32,035 nt of DNA, taken from CAYGLV01 sp964351025 (GTDB lineage Bacteria; Actinomycetota; Thermoleophilia; Gaiellales; Gaiellaceae). This document shows, piece after piece, positions 6,353 to 14,874 of the stretch (the first letter of the stretch is position 1; each line of letters opens with the position of its first letter). Below the pieces are notes generated by a model, which was not told where the DNA came from, searched no databases, and saw nothing but the letters and a program-made list of their open reading frames with translations. The stretch lies in assembly GCA_964351025.1 (NCBI GenBank), contig CAYGLV010000026.1:1-32035 (forward strand), read 5' to 3'. Both the position numbers and the translations under genes were made by a program.

Positions 6353-6393
6353 TGGTAAGGAGGGGGTCAACGGTTCGAGTCCGTTAGAGGGCT
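6353..6393 (+). other. 3' half of tRNA-Thr(GGT), probable attachment-site core
   Basis: Every structural element from the anticodon onward is present: anticodon GGT (6354-6356) and AA, anticodon-stem 3' strand GGAGG (6359-6363), variable GGGTC, T-stem AACGG/CCGTT, T-loop TTCGAGT (6374-6380), acceptor AGAGGGC (6386-6392) and discriminator T. The 5' half (expected to begin GCCCTCT) is missing. A break at the anticodon loop matches the known class of tyrosine recombinases that cross over there. A 10-bp inverted repeat (6335-6344/6359-6368) also includes its anticodon stem. Confidence 0.7.
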
Positions 6394-6396
6394 TCA

Positions 6397-6633
6397 CGAA
6401 AGTACCCGCAAACCCGTGACGCACTCGAAGCGACGTTCGGGGGCTCGGCGCGGGAAGAAGAGATCCTTGTCGCGGTGGCCAGCGGGCGCACCAATGCCGA
6501 GATCGCCGCCGAGCTCTTCATCAGCCTGAGCACGGTCAAGACCCACCTCGCGAGCCTGATGGCGAAGCTCGATGCGCGAAACCGGGTCGAGATCACAATG
6601 TGGGCCTACGAGACCGGGCGGATCCAGAGCTGA
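6397..6633 (+). pseudogene. Response regulator C-terminus (NarL/LuxR HTH) without receiver domain
   Basis: The frame ending at TGA 6631 encodes EEEILVAVASGRTNAEIAA, then ELFISLSTVKTHLASLMAKL and ending WAYETGRIQS, a clear NarL/FixJ-type DNA-binding domain (about 70 residues). Upstream the frame degenerates and reaches the tRNA-Thr fragment within 20-30 codons. No start codon with a ribosome binding site is present, and the phospho-acceptor receiver that family members carry is missing. The gene was probably cut by an integration or deletion at the tRNA fragment. The rest may lie outside the window. Confidence 0.75.
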
Positions 6634-6684
6634 CCGTTGCCTCGGTGTCTGCGTTCAGGCCACTGGCGCTCCACCGCAAGGTCC

Positions 6685-6703
6685 CCCGCCTGAGGGAGGC
6701 GGG
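6685..6703 (-). terminator. Stem-loop between convergent units
   Basis: CCCGCCT (6685-6691) and AGGCGGG (6697-6703) form a 7-bp stem with a 5-nt loop, immediately after the ABC ATPase stop at 6705 and beyond the regulator remnant. It probably ends the leftward ABC operon. Confidence 0.55.
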
Positions 6704-6704
6704 C

Positions 6705-7397
6705 CTACACCGGTACGACGCTCGGGACGAGGAGCCCGTCGCGCATCGCGAGCCGGCGTTCGGCCCTGGCGGCGAGCTCTGCGTCGTGGGTCGCCACGAC
6801 AACCGTCGCCCCGTGTCGAGCGGCGAGCCCCGCAAGGAGGTCGATCACCTCGCCGCCGGTGGCCGAGTCGAGATTTCCGGTCGGCTCGTCGGCGAGGATG
6901 ACGCGCGGCTCGACCACGAGCGCGCGCGCGATCCCGACCCGCTGCTGCTCGCCGCCGGAGAGCTGACCTGGAAGGTGCGAGGCCCGGTCGGCCAGGCCGA
7001 CCTCGTCGAGCATGGCGAGGGCGCGCTCCCGAAGCTCGGCGCGGCGCACCCGCGTGGGCGCGAGGCCAGCCTCGACGTTCTCGACTGCGGTCAGGGTCGG
7101 AATCAGGTTGAACTGCTGGAAGACGAAGCCGAAGGCGCGAAGCCGGAGCTCGGCCAGCTCCCCGTCGCCCAGCGCGCCGAGGTCGCGCCCGTCGAACAGC
7201 ACCTGCCCGCCGTCCGGGCGGTCGAGGGCACCGAGGAGTTGAAGCAGTGTCGTCTTCCCCGAGCCGCTCGGCCCCTCGAGGGAGACGAACTCGCCCGGCG
7301 CGATCGTCAGATCAACGCCGTCGACGGCTCGGATCGTCGTCTCGCCGCGGTGGAAGAAGCGGGTCGCGCCGTGCAGTGCGTAGAGCGTCTCCGCCAT
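6705..7397 (-). CDS. ABC transporter ATP-binding protein (MacB/LolD type)
   Basis: 230-residue ATPase energising the permease encoded just upstream. It shows Walker A GPSGSGKT (residues 42-49), Q-loop FVFQQFN (Gln 94), signature LSGGEQQR (146-153), Walker B VILADE (166-171) with the D-loop LD, and switch His (VVVATHD, 204). ADEPTGNLD is typical of the MacB/LolD/FtsE group, whose members drive mechanotransmission or lipoprotein/antibiotic efflux rather than solute uptake. Its start directly abuts the permease stop (7398), so the two form one operon and one complex. The substrate cannot be told from sequence. Confidence 0.95.
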   Translation of the reverse strand: MAETLYALHGATRFFHRGETTIRAVDGVDLTIAPGEFVSLEGPSGSGKTTLLQLLGALDRPDGGQVLFDGRDLGALGDGELAELRLRAFGFVFQQFNLIPTLTAVENVEAGLAPTRVRRAELRERALAMLDEVGLADRASHLPGQLSGGEQQRVGIARALVVEPRVILADEPTGNLDSATGGEVIDLLAGLAARHGATVVVATHDAELAARAERRLAMRDGLLVPSVVPV

Positions 7398-9038
7398 CTA
7401 CTCGACCTGCCTCAGCGCGTCGGCCGGACGCAGCCGCGCGGCGCGCAGCGCACCGGCTGCTCCGGCGAGCAGGCCGCCGACGAGGGCGAGGCCGAAACCT
7501 GCGAGCAGGATCGTGATGCCGACCGGCGCCGAGAGCGAGACCGCCTCCGATGTGGTGCGCGCCGCCTGTTCGACGCCGAGGAGGCTTCCGCCGCCGGTGG
7601 TGGAGCTGGCGGTGAGCGTCGGGCCGAAGAGCCCGACCAGGAGAGCGACGCCGACGCCGAGCGCCACGCCCAGGGCGCCTCCGAGCACACCCTGGGCGAG
7701 GGACTCGGCGGCGACCTGCCGTACGACATTGCGCTGCGTCCAGCCAAGCGCCTTCAGCGTGCCGAGCTCCCGGACCCGCTTGCCGACGGAGGAGAGCGCA
7801 AGCAGCGCGGCAAGCAGGAAGGCCGCTGCCGCGGCCACGATCGAGAGCGCGAGGCCGAGGCTGTGCGAGAGGTTGGCGGCATCGACGAGCGAGCCGCTGA
7901 TCGTGCCGGCGACCTGCTTGGCGCTCGCGACCTCGGCCTGCGAGTACGCCGCCTGGATGCGCTCCTCGACGCTGGCCACGGAGGCGCTGTCGCCGGCACG
8001 CACGAGCACGACGTTGACGAGGTTCTTCTGGTCAGAGAGCTTCTGGAGCTGCGCGAGCGGCAGATAGACGTCGACACCCTGGCCGCCGAGCGGCGGGTTG
8101 ACGAGTCCGACGACCGTGAACGCCGTGCCGTTCAGGTTGAGCTTCGCGCCGACGTTCAGCGACTTCCGCGCCGCGTAGGTGGCGGAGACCAGGGCCTCGC
8201 GGCCGCCGGCCAGGAAGCGGCCCGCGCTCACCTGAGCAGCCGTCACCAGCCCCATCGTCGCGTCGCCCAACTGCACGCCGCCGATCGTGTACGACTCGCT
8301 CTTGATGTCGGTCTGCGGCGGGTCGAGCACCTGCCGGAGGGTCTCGCGCGGCGTGGTGATCGTTGCGCGGAAGCGCTGCATGCGCTCGGGGAGACACTGC
8401 GCGAATGCGGCGCGGTCGCCCCCGCCCTGCCGGCCACCGAGGCTGCCGCCCTGGTCCTGGCTTGGAGCCCCGGCGCCGAGCTCCTCGAGACAGGCCCGGA
8501 TCGCCGCCTGCTCCGCCGCGGTCGGCGGGGCGATCGCCCGGTTCACGTCGATCCGGTCGCCGCCCGTCTGGATGCTCGCGACGATCTTCGGCACCTTCCC
8601 CTCCTGATGCACGGCCTGGAGGGTCAGGCCGGCGGACACCGCGGCCACGCCGTCCACTGCAGCGATCTCGTTCGCCTGCGCCTGCGCGAACGTCAGCTGC
8701 GTGCCGGGCAGGAAGAAGTCGTGCACGAACGGCGTTCCGGCCTTGCCGAGCTTGGAGAGGTCGGTGATGACGGCCCGGTTCGCCTCGACGACGTCGCGGC
8801 CGCCGCCCCCGCCGAAGGGCCCGCCGCCCGCGTCCTGGGCGGCCGTGCGCGTCACCGTCAAGTCCGTGCCGATCCCGGCAAGCGGGTCGAGCGTCGCGCT
8901 CTGCGCCTCGTCGAGCCCCTTCGAGAGGCTCGAGATCACGATCACGAGCGCCACGCCGAGCGCGAACCCGAGCAGGGTGACGATCGTCCGCCCCCTTCGG
9001 CGCAGAAGCTCGCTCCTCAGGTAGCCGAGGTAGAACAT
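7398..9038 (-). CDS. ABC transporter permease, MacB/FtsX family
   Basis: 546-residue permease with the MacB layout. One N-terminal membrane helix (about 18-38, TIVTLLGFALGVALVIVIS) precedes a large extracytoplasmic domain (about 40-385). Three C-terminal helices follow (about 392-418, 449-471 and 504-528), and the end is RAARLRPADALRQVE, the usual FtsX-family tail. KRVRELGTLKALGW before the third helix is the cytoplasmic coupling segment that contacts the ATPase. The outer domain carries two Gly-rich insertions (GGGPFGGGGGRD near residue 62 and GGSLGGRQGGG near 195), so is longer than usual. It is the first gene of the operon. Confidence 0.93.
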   Translation of the reverse strand: MFYLGYLRSELLRRRGRTIVTLLGFALGVALVIVISSLSKGLDEAQSATLDPLAGIGTDLTVTRTAAQDAGGGPFGGGGGRDVVEANRAVITDLSKLGKAGTPFVHDFFLPGTQLTFAQAQANEIAAVDGVAAVSAGLTLQAVHQEGKVPKIVASIQTGGDRIDVNRAIAPPTAAEQAAIRACLEELGAGAPSQDQGGSLGGRQGGGDRAAFAQCLPERMQRFRATITTPRETLRQVLDPPQTDIKSESYTIGGVQLGDATMGLVTAAQVSAGRFLAGGREALVSATYAARKSLNVGAKLNLNGTAFTVVGLVNPPLGGQGVDVYLPLAQLQKLSDQKNLVNVVLVRAGDSASVASVEERIQAAYSQAEVASAKQVAGTISGSLVDAANLSHSLGLALSIVAAAAAFLLAALLALSSVGKRVRELGTLKALGWTQRNVVRQVAAESLAQGVLGGALGVALGVGVALLVGLFGPTLTASSTTGGGSLLGVEQAARTTSEAVSLSAPVGITILLAGFGLALVGGLLAGAAGALRAARLRPADALRQVE

Positions 9039-9103
9039 CTGCGGGGGATCAAAGCAGCCGCGTCTAAGACCCGGCTAAGAACGCCGGCCGCTCCGAGCTG
9101 CCT

Positions 9104-9181
9104 CTACGCGAACTGCGTCCAGAGCGCGGCGAGCACTGCGCCCACGAGTACCCAGCCGACCGATAGGTGCCGAACGAACAT
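9104..9181 (-). CDS. 25-residue single-span membrane peptide
   Basis: The reading frame MFVRHLSVGWVLVGAVLAAL... ends in WTQFA and a TAG. It has a strong ribosome binding site (GGGGGAGGAG, about 6 nt before the ATG at 9181). A short basic head (VRH) is followed by about 15 hydrophobic residues, enough for one membrane pass with the C-terminus outside. It lies 54 nt downstream of the aquaporin gene on the same strand and could be co-transcribed. No known micropeptide family is recognised. The main support is the ribosome binding site plus a sensible membrane sequence. Confidence 0.5.
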   Translation of the reverse strand: MFVRHLSVGWVLVGAVLAALWTQFA

Positions 9182-9235
9182 GCCCGCTCCTCCCCCGACT
9201 TCCGAACGCAAGCAACTCACACGCCGTGCGGCATG

Positions 9236-9913
9236 TCAAACCGTGCGGGGCACCTTGCGCAGGTAGAGCAGGTCGTACAGCAGCGCCGCGGCCGCGGCGC
9301 CTGCGAGCGGGCCGACGTAGTAGAGCCAACCGTCGCTCCAGACGTTCTCCACGAGCTGCGGCCCGAACGCGCGCGCAGGGTTCATCGCGGCGCCGGTGAG
9401 CGGGCCGCCGATCAGAACGTCGAGCGTGATCGTGAACCCGATCGCGAGGCCGGCGATCGGACGGTGTGTGCTCTTCGGGTCGGCCACGACGCCAAAGATC
9501 ACCCAGACGAGGAAGAACGTCAGGACGGCCTCGAGCACGAGCCCACCGAACGTGCTCATGCTGGAGTTGAGCGTCGGAACGCCGCCCGACAGGTCGGCCG
9601 CATCCGGGAAGACGACCCGGAGCAGAAGCGCCGCGATCACCGCGCCGAGCAGCTGCGCACACCAGTGGACGACTGCGTTTGCCGCCGAGAGGCGCCGCGT
9701 GACGAGGAAGCCGAACGTGACCGCCGGGTTGAAGTGGCCGCCCGAGATGTGCCCGGCCGCCGCGACCATCACGCCGACCACGAGGCCGTACGCGAGCGCG
9801 ATGCCGACGAGGCCCGACTGCGCCGAGACCATGATCGAGCCCACGACGACGAAGACCAGCGCAAAGGTCCCGACGAACTCGGCGGCGAAACGCCGGACGG
9901 CCTCACTCTCCAT
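9236..9913 (-). CDS. Aquaporin / MIP-family channel
   Basis: 225-residue membrane channel for water or small neutral solutes. It has the two half-repeats of the MIP fold with both NPA boxes: GGHFNPAVTFGF (about residue 59) and GAAMNPARAFGP (about 180). Six membrane helices can be placed, starting with FVGTFALVFVVVGSIMV near residue 12. Length matches AqpZ-like proteins, shorter than typical GlpF. The Arg after the second NPA is the selectivity-filter Arg of the family. Water versus glycerol preference cannot be settled. A catalase gene lies just upstream on the same strand, separated by a stem-loop, and peroxide permeation by aquaporins is known, but a functional link is only a suggestion. 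Confidence 0.93.
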   Translation of the reverse strand: MESEAVRRFAAEFVGTFALVFVVVGSIMVSAQSGLVGIALAYGLVVGVMVAAAGHISGGHFNPAVTFGFLVTRRLSAANAVVHWCAQLLGAVIAALLLRVVFPDAADLSGGVPTLNSSMSTFGGLVLEAVLTFFLVWVIFGVVADPKSTHRPIAGLAIGFTITLDVLIGGPLTGAAMNPARAFGPQLVENVWSDGWLYYVGPLAGAAAAALLYDLLYLRKVPRTV

Positions 9914-9931
9914 GATCGGAAGCGTACGAGC

Positions 9932-9947
9932 GGCGCCGGACGGCGCC
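9932..9947 (-). terminator. Stem-loop after catalase
   Basis: GGCGCC (9932-9937) and GGCGCC (9942-9947) form a 6-bp GC stem with a GGAC loop in the 52-nt gap between the catalase stop and the aquaporin start. Short and without a U-tract, so only a possible terminator. Confidence 0.4.
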
Positions 9948-9965
9948 TGGGCCCTCGCGGAGGAG

Positions 9966-11480
9966 CTAGGACGAAGCGACGGCGCTCGCGTCGCCGGCAG
10001 GCACCGGCTCCGGCAGCCCGAGCCCCTCCGCGATGCGGCGCCCGAGCTCCGAGTCGCAGCGGGCGAAGTGCTCGACCATCCGCTCCTGGATGTGACGCTC
10101 GCACTGGCCGAGCAGGTCGACGAGGTTGAGCACGAGGTCCTCCCGCTCCGAGTCCGGCATCGTCCGGTAGCGCTCGCCGGCCTGGCCGTAGTCGTTCGTC
10201 CGCGGGATCGTGCCCCGCGTCAGGCGGCCGCTGATCTCCGGCTCGTAGTCGGGACCCGAGCGCGGAGCCTCCGCGAGCCCGCCGGTCGAGCTCGGCTCGT
10301 AGTTCACGTGCGGGTTCTCGCCGGCGCCGTCCACCTGGTAGGCCATCTGCCCGTCACGCTGGTTCGTGCTCGGAGGCGCGAGCGGCTGGTTGATCGGGAG
10401 CTGGAGGTAGTTCGGGCCGACGCGGTAGCGCTGCGTGTCCGAGTACGAGAAGGTGCGCCCGACGAGCATCTTGTCGTCGGAGAAGTCGAGCCCGTCGACG
10501 AGCACGCCGGTCCCGAACGCGACCTGCTCGTTCTCGGCGAAGACGTTCGAGACGTTGCGGTCGAGCGTCATCATCCCGACCGGCCGCAGCGGGAACTCGT
10601 CCTCCGGCCACACTTTCGTGTCGTCGAGCGGGTCGAAGTCGAGCTCGGGGTGCTCGTCGTCGCTCATGATCTGAACGCAGAACTCCCAGCGCGGATGCTC
10701 GCCACGCTCGATCGCCTCGTGCGCGTCCTTGCTCGCGCTGCCGAGCTCGGTCGCCTGGATCTCGTTCGCCTGCGCCTGGGTCAGTGACTCGATTCCCTGC
10801 TGCGTCTTCCAGTGGTACTTGACGAGCACGCCCTCGCCGGCGGCGTTCACCATCCGGTAGGTGTTGACGCCGAAGCCGTCCATGTGGCGGTAGCTCTTCG
10901 GGATCCCGCGCGGGCTGAAGAGCCAGGTGAGCATGTGCATCGACTCCGGGGTCATGCTCATGAAGTCGAAGATCCGGTTCGGCTCCTGCCGGAACGTGAC
11001 GGGGTCGGGCTTGAGCGAGTGGATCACGTCGGGGAACTTGATCGCATCGCGGATGAAGAACACCGGCAGGTTGTTGCCGACCAGGTCCCAGTTGCCGTCC
11101 TCGGTCTTGAGCTTGACGGCGAAGCCGCGCGGGTCGCGTGCGACCTCGGAGGAGTCGCGGCCGCCGATCACAGTCGAGAAGCGCACGACCACGGGGGTGC
11201 GCTTGCCGCGCTCCTGGAAGAGCTTCGCGCGCGTGTAGCGGGAGGCGGGCTCGTCGCCGATCGTCCCGTAGGCCTCGAAGTGACCGTGCGCGACGAAACC
11301 GCGGGCATGCACGACGCGCTCCGGGATCCGCTCCCGGTCGAAGTGGCTGATCTTCTCGAGGAAGTGGTAGTTCTCGAGCGTCGCGGGGCCGCGCTCGCCC
11401 ACCGTGCGCTGATGCTGGTTGTCGTGGACGGGATGGCCCTGCCGCGTCGTCAGGGAGCGTGAGCGCTTGTCGCCGGACAT
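9966..11480 (-). CDS. katA: Heme catalase
   Basis: 504-residue small-subunit heme catalase that dismutates hydrogen peroxide. The start is the ATG at 11480 with GGAGGAACAG directly upstream; the open frame continues far upstream but only as antisense of the next gene. The N-terminus has the family pattern (TTRQGHPVHDNQHQRTVGERG). Active-site His lies in RVVHARGFVAHGHFEAYG, distal Asn in LVGNNLPVFFIRDAIKFPD, and the proximal heme Tyr in GRTFSYSDTQRYRVGPNY. Length and these motifs fit clade 3, NADPH-binding catalases. The C-terminus after about residue 480 is acidic and variable. It is divergent from the glycosyltransferase gene across a 141-bp gap with no clear peroxide-regulator box. Confidence 0.97.
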   Translation of the reverse strand: MSGDKRSRSLTTRQGHPVHDNQHQRTVGERGPATLENYHFLEKISHFDRERIPERVVHARGFVAHGHFEAYGTIGDEPASRYTRAKLFQERGKRTPVVVRFSTVIGGRDSSEVARDPRGFAVKLKTEDGNWDLVGNNLPVFFIRDAIKFPDVIHSLKPDPVTFRQEPNRIFDFMSMTPESMHMLTWLFSPRGIPKSYRHMDGFGVNTYRMVNAAGEGVLVKYHWKTQQGIESLTQAQANEIQATELGSASKDAHEAIERGEHPRWEFCVQIMSDDEHPELDFDPLDDTKVWPEDEFPLRPVGMMTLDRNVSNVFAENEQVAFGTGVLVDGLDFSDDKMLVGRTFSYSDTQRYRVGPNYLQLPINQPLAPPSTNQRDGQMAYQVDGAGENPHVNYEPSSTGGLAEAPRSGPDYEPEISGRLTRGTIPRTNDYGQAGERYRTMPDSEREDLVLNLVDLLGQCERHIQERMVEHFARCDSELGRRIAEGLGLPEPVPAGDASAVASS

Positions 11481-11621
11481 CTGTTCCTCCTCGGCCTCGG
11501 AGCTCGTTCTGATCTCGATCGAGTCTAGAGTAGCGCCCGAGGCTCGCTCCGCCGGCAGCGAGGCGGCTCCGGATGGCATCCCTCGCTTCAGGGATCGCGC
11601 GGGGCTGCCGATACACGCGCC

Positions 11622-13727
11622 GTGGTCGTCGACGCCGCCAGCAGGGCCTCCGTGCCCGCGCCAGTCCTCTCTGCGCTCGCGCGCCTCGCCGCGATCCCCG
11701 CGCGCTGGGCGCTGGCGGGCATCGTGACGGTCAGCTTCGGCGCGCGCGCTCTGCTCTCGCTCGCGCACGTGACGCCCACGTACCTGCCGGACGAGTACAT
11801 CTACTCGGAGCTCGCGCGTTCCTTCGCGACGAGCGGCCGGCCGCTGATCCGCGGCGAGCTCGTCAGCTTCCCGGCGCTGCTCGAGCCGCTGCTCGCGGCC
11901 CCGTTCTGGCTCGGAGGGAACGTGGAGCTCGCCTACCGGCTGACGCTTGGCCTGCACGCGCTCACGATGTCGCTCGCCGCCGTGCCGGCCTACCTCCTCT
12001 GCCGGCGGCTCGGGCTCGGCAAGTGGCTGGGAGTCACCTCCGGAGCGATCGCCGTCTCGTTCCCCGCGCTCGTGTTCTCCTCGTACGTGACGGCGGACGC
12101 CGTCGCCTACCCGCTCGCCCTGACGGCCGTATGGCTCGGCGTTCGCGCGCTGGACGTGCCGACCGCGCGCGCCCAGCTTGCGTTCCTCGGGGCCGCCGGC
12201 CTGACGACGTTCGCGCGGGTCCAGTACGTCGTCCTCCCCGTCGCCTTCCTCGCCGCGGCGCTCGTCGTCGAGCGGGGGCGCGTGCGCGCCGCGGCTCGGC
12301 TGCTCCGGCCCACGCTCCTCCTGCTCGCCGTGCCCGTGGCTGCGGTCGCCGTGTTCGGCGTCCACCGCGTGCTCGGGTACTACGCGGGCGTCACCGACCT
12401 GCCGGTCGGCCCGCTCGGGTTCGCCCGCGCGCTCGCCACGCAGGCGATGGGCCTCCCGTACGCCGCGGGCTTCGTGCTCCTGCCCGGCGCGCTCGTCGCG
12501 CTCGCGCTCGGCGTCGCGCGCCCACGCGCTCGGGCCGAGGCCGCCTTCGCCGGAATGGCCACCGTGCTCGCCGGCTCGCTGCTCGCGGAGGCCGCGCTCG
12601 TCGCCGGCTACGTCGACCCGCACCGCTTCATGGAACGCTACCTGATCGCCTTGCCGCCGCTCGCCGTACCGGCCTTCGGGCTCTGGCTCAAGCGGGGCGC
12701 GCCGGGCCAGCTCGCAATCGGCCTGTTCTCGCTCGGGTTCCTCCTGCTGTCGGTGCGCGTGCCGCTCTCGGGCTACGGGGTCGCCGAGAACAAGATCGAC
12801 TCGCCGTTCCTGCAGGCCTTCTACCGCCTCGAGCGGCTCGCGGGCACCGGAGACGGCGCCTTCATCGTCGCGCTCGTCGCGCTCGGCTTCTGCGGGCTGG
12901 CGGCGGCGGTCGCGTTCCGGCCCCGGCAGCTCGCGCCCGTCGCGCTCGCGCTGACGTTCGCCGCCGGCGCGCTCGCCTCGGCGGGGGCGCACGCCCAAGA
13001 CCACGAGATCGCGCGCCGGACAGCGCTCACCTACCTCACGGACAACCCGAGCTGGATCGACGAGGGGCCGCTGCGAGACGTCGCGCTGCTCCTCACGCCC
13101 GGCACGCCGCGCGCGCTCGGCTTCGAGCAGCTCTTCTGGAACCGCTCGATCCGGACAGTGCTCCAGATGCGGCACGCCGCGCCCGTGGACACGTTCCGCT
13201 CGCACCGGACACGGATCGCGGCCGACGGGACACTGCTCGCCGCGGGCAAGGCCGTGCAGCAGCCGCTGCTCGTCTCCCAGTACGCAGCGACCGTGACGCT
13301 ACAGAACGCCGAGCGGGTGAGCGGCGGCGTCACCTACGACCTCTGGCGGCCGGTCGGGACGCCGCGGATCTCGACGCTCGCCGAGGGCCGCTACTTCGAC
13401 GGCTGGCTCGCCCTCGACGCGACGGTCACCGTCTGGCCCGACGAGACGGGCCGCGCGGAGGGGACGCTGACGCTCTCCTTCGGGCTGCCCGAAACGGTGC
13501 GGGCGATCCCGGTCACGCTCTCCGGGCCCGGCTACCGAAAGACGTTCACGCTCGCACGCGGCCTTCCCGCCGTCGTCCACGTCCCGGTCTCCAGCTCGAA
13601 GGCGTTCCGGCTGAAGATCGTCTCGAAGCAGCCGCTGATCCTGCCGGACGGCCGCTACGTCTCGATCCGTGCGCTGCCGCCGGTCTTCGACCGGGCCGTC
13701 GGCGAGCCGGCCACGTCGGACGCCTAG
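11622..13727 (+). CDS. GT-C family membrane glycosyltransferase (ArnT/PMT-like)
   Basis: 701-residue polytopic protein. After a short N-terminus comes a first helix and then YLPDEYIYSELARSF (about residue 54), the acidic first-loop motif of lipid-sugar-dependent GT-C transferases. Roughly eleven helices follow to about residue 465, including LTLGLHALTMSLAAVPAYLL and an HRFMERYLIALPPLAVPAF segment common in these enzymes. The last 240 residues are soluble and probably extracytoplasmic, with beta-rich stretches. The donor is expected to be a polyprenyl-phosphate sugar; the acceptor is unknown. The GTG at 11622 is used; a GTG at 11652 is an alternative. Its stop interlocks with that of the convergent sigma gene in one CTAG (13724-13727). 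Confidence 0.8.
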   Translation: MVVDAASRASVPAPVLSALARLAAIPARWALAGIVTVSFGARALLSLAHVTPTYLPDEYIYSELARSFATSGRPLIRGELVSFPALLEPLLAAPFWLGGNVELAYRLTLGLHALTMSLAAVPAYLLCRRLGLGKWLGVTSGAIAVSFPALVFSSYVTADAVAYPLALTAVWLGVRALDVPTARAQLAFLGAAGLTTFARVQYVVLPVAFLAAALVVERGRVRAAARLLRPTLLLLAVPVAAVAVFGVHRVLGYYAGVTDLPVGPLGFARALATQAMGLPYAAGFVLLPGALVALALGVARPRARAEAAFAGMATVLAGSLLAEAALVAGYVDPHRFMERYLIALPPLAVPAFGLWLKRGAPGQLAIGLFSLGFLLLSVRVPLSGYGVAENKIDSPFLQAFYRLERLAGTGDGAFIVALVALGFCGLAAAVAFRPRQLAPVALALTFAAGALASAGAHAQDHEIARRTALTYLTDNPSWIDEGPLRDVALLLTPGTPRALGFEQLFWNRSIRTVLQMRHAAPVDTFRSHRTRIAADGTLLAAGKAVQQPLLVSQYAATVTLQNAERVSGGVTYDLWRPVGTPRISTLAEGRYFDGWLALDATVTVWPDETGRAEGTLTLSFGLPETVRAIPVTLSGPGYRKTFTLARGLPAVVHVPVSSSKAFRLKIVSKQPLILPDGRYVSIRALPPVFDRAVGEPATSDA

Positions 13728-14821
13728 ACGCAGTCCTTCAGCGCTTGGGCCTCCGGGAGGCCCTCGAGCTTCTTCAGCGTGTTGTTCTCGATCTGGCGGA
13801 TCCGCTCGCGCGTGACGCCGAACGCGCGCCCGACCTCTTCCAGCGTGCACGGCTGCGCGCCGGAGAGACCAAAGCGGAGCTCGATCACCTTGCGCTCCCG
13901 CTCGGGCAGCGACGCGAGCGCATTCTCGATGTCCTCGCGCCGCAGCGAGAGCGAGGCCGTGTCGAACGGCGACTCCGCCTGCTCGTCGGGAACGAAGTCG
14001 CCGAGCGACGACTCCTCCTCCTCGCCGATCGGCTTCTCGAGCGAGATGGGCAGCTGCGACATGCGCAGGATCTCCCGCACCTCGTCGGTCGTGATGTCGA
14101 GCTCGTCGGCGATCTCCTCCGGCCTCGGCTCGCGGCCGAGACGCTGGACGAGCTGCCGCTCGATGTGCACGACCTTGTTCAGCTTCTCGACCATGTGCAC
14201 CGGGATCCGGATCGTGCGCGCCTTGTCGGCGATCGCGCGAGTGACGGCCTGCCGGATCCACCACGTCGCGTAGGTGGAGAACTTGTAGCCCTTGCGGTAG
14301 TCGAACTTCTCGACCGCGCGGATGAGCCCGAGCGAGCCCTCCTGGATGAGGTCGAGGAACGAGAGGCCACGGCCGAGGTAGCTCTTGGCGATCGAGACGA
14401 CGAGGCGCAGGTTCGCCTCGATCATCTGCGCCTTTGCGAGCATGTCGCCGCGCTCGATCCGCTTGGCCAGGGTGACCTCCTGGTCTGCTGTGAGCAACGG
14501 GACCTTGCCGATCTCGCGCAGGTAGAGCCGCAGGGAGTCGAGCGAGGGCTCGACGGTGAGGTCGAGCTTCGGCGGCGTCTTCTCGTCCTCGGCGAGCGCC
14601 GGCTGCTCGTGGGGCGGGCTCTTATGCTGCTCACCCTCGACGAGCTCGATCGAGTGGTCGATCAGGTACGTGTAGAAGTCCTCGACCTGCTCCTTCGTGA
14701 GCTCGACCTCCTCGAGGCCGGTGACGATCTCGTCGTAGCTCAGGAAGCCCTTCTCCTGGCCCTGTTCGACGAGCTTGTGGAGTTCCTCGATGTCCGGGAG
14801 AGCAATGTCGACGGAGAGCAT
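13724..14821 (-). CDS. rpoD: Primary RNA polymerase sigma factor (RpoD/SigA type)
   Basis: 365-residue sigma-70 factor. The ATG at 14821 starts a region 1.1-like helical segment (DIEELHKLVEQGQEKGFLSY, residues 8-60); the frame open upstream of it is non-coding leader. After an acidic linker come region 1.2 (SLRLYLREIGKVPLLT), region 2 (NLRLVVSIAKSYLGRGLSF, FDYRKGYKFSTYATWWIRQA, about 165-235), region 3 (VEKLNKVVHIERQLVQRLGR) and region 4 (LPERERKVIELRFGL, helix-turn-helix LEEVGRAFGVTRERIRQIE). All regions are intact and the RpoD box is standard, so this is the housekeeping factor or a close group 2 relative. The leader has a promoter and a terminator-like hairpin. Confidence 0.95.
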   Translation of the reverse strand: MLSVDIALPDIEELHKLVEQGQEKGFLSYDEIVTGLEEVELTKEQVEDFYTYLIDHSIELVEGEQHKSPPHEQPALAEDEKTPPKLDLTVEPSLDSLRLYLREIGKVPLLTADQEVTLAKRIERGDMLAKAQMIEANLRLVVSIAKSYLGRGLSFLDLIQEGSLGLIRAVEKFDYRKGYKFSTYATWWIRQAVTRAIADKARTIRIPVHMVEKLNKVVHIERQLVQRLGREPRPEEIADELDITTDEVREILRMSQLPISLEKPIGEEEESSLGDFVPDEQAESPFDTASLSLRREDIENALASLPERERKVIELRFGLSGAQPCTLEEVGRAFGVTRERIRQIENNTLKKLEGLPEAQALKDCV

Positions 14822-14874
14822 GGACCTCGGCTTTCTGCTCGCTGGTTGACTCTGACCCCTACCTGAACACACAA

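Noticed and set aside
6600..9266. 888-residue rightward open frame
   Set aside because: It is antisense to the clear ABC ATPase and permease; its Arg/Glu/Ala-rich translation is the usual GC-rich shadow.
11481..13205. Upstream extension of the catalase frame to 1079 residues
   Set aside because: The extension is low-complexity antisense of the GT-C gene, and the catalase has its own ATG and strong ribosome binding site at 11480.
11573..14866. 1097-residue rightward open frame
   Set aside because: It overlaps the GT-C gene in another frame and then runs antisense to the primary sigma factor; no domain or motif.
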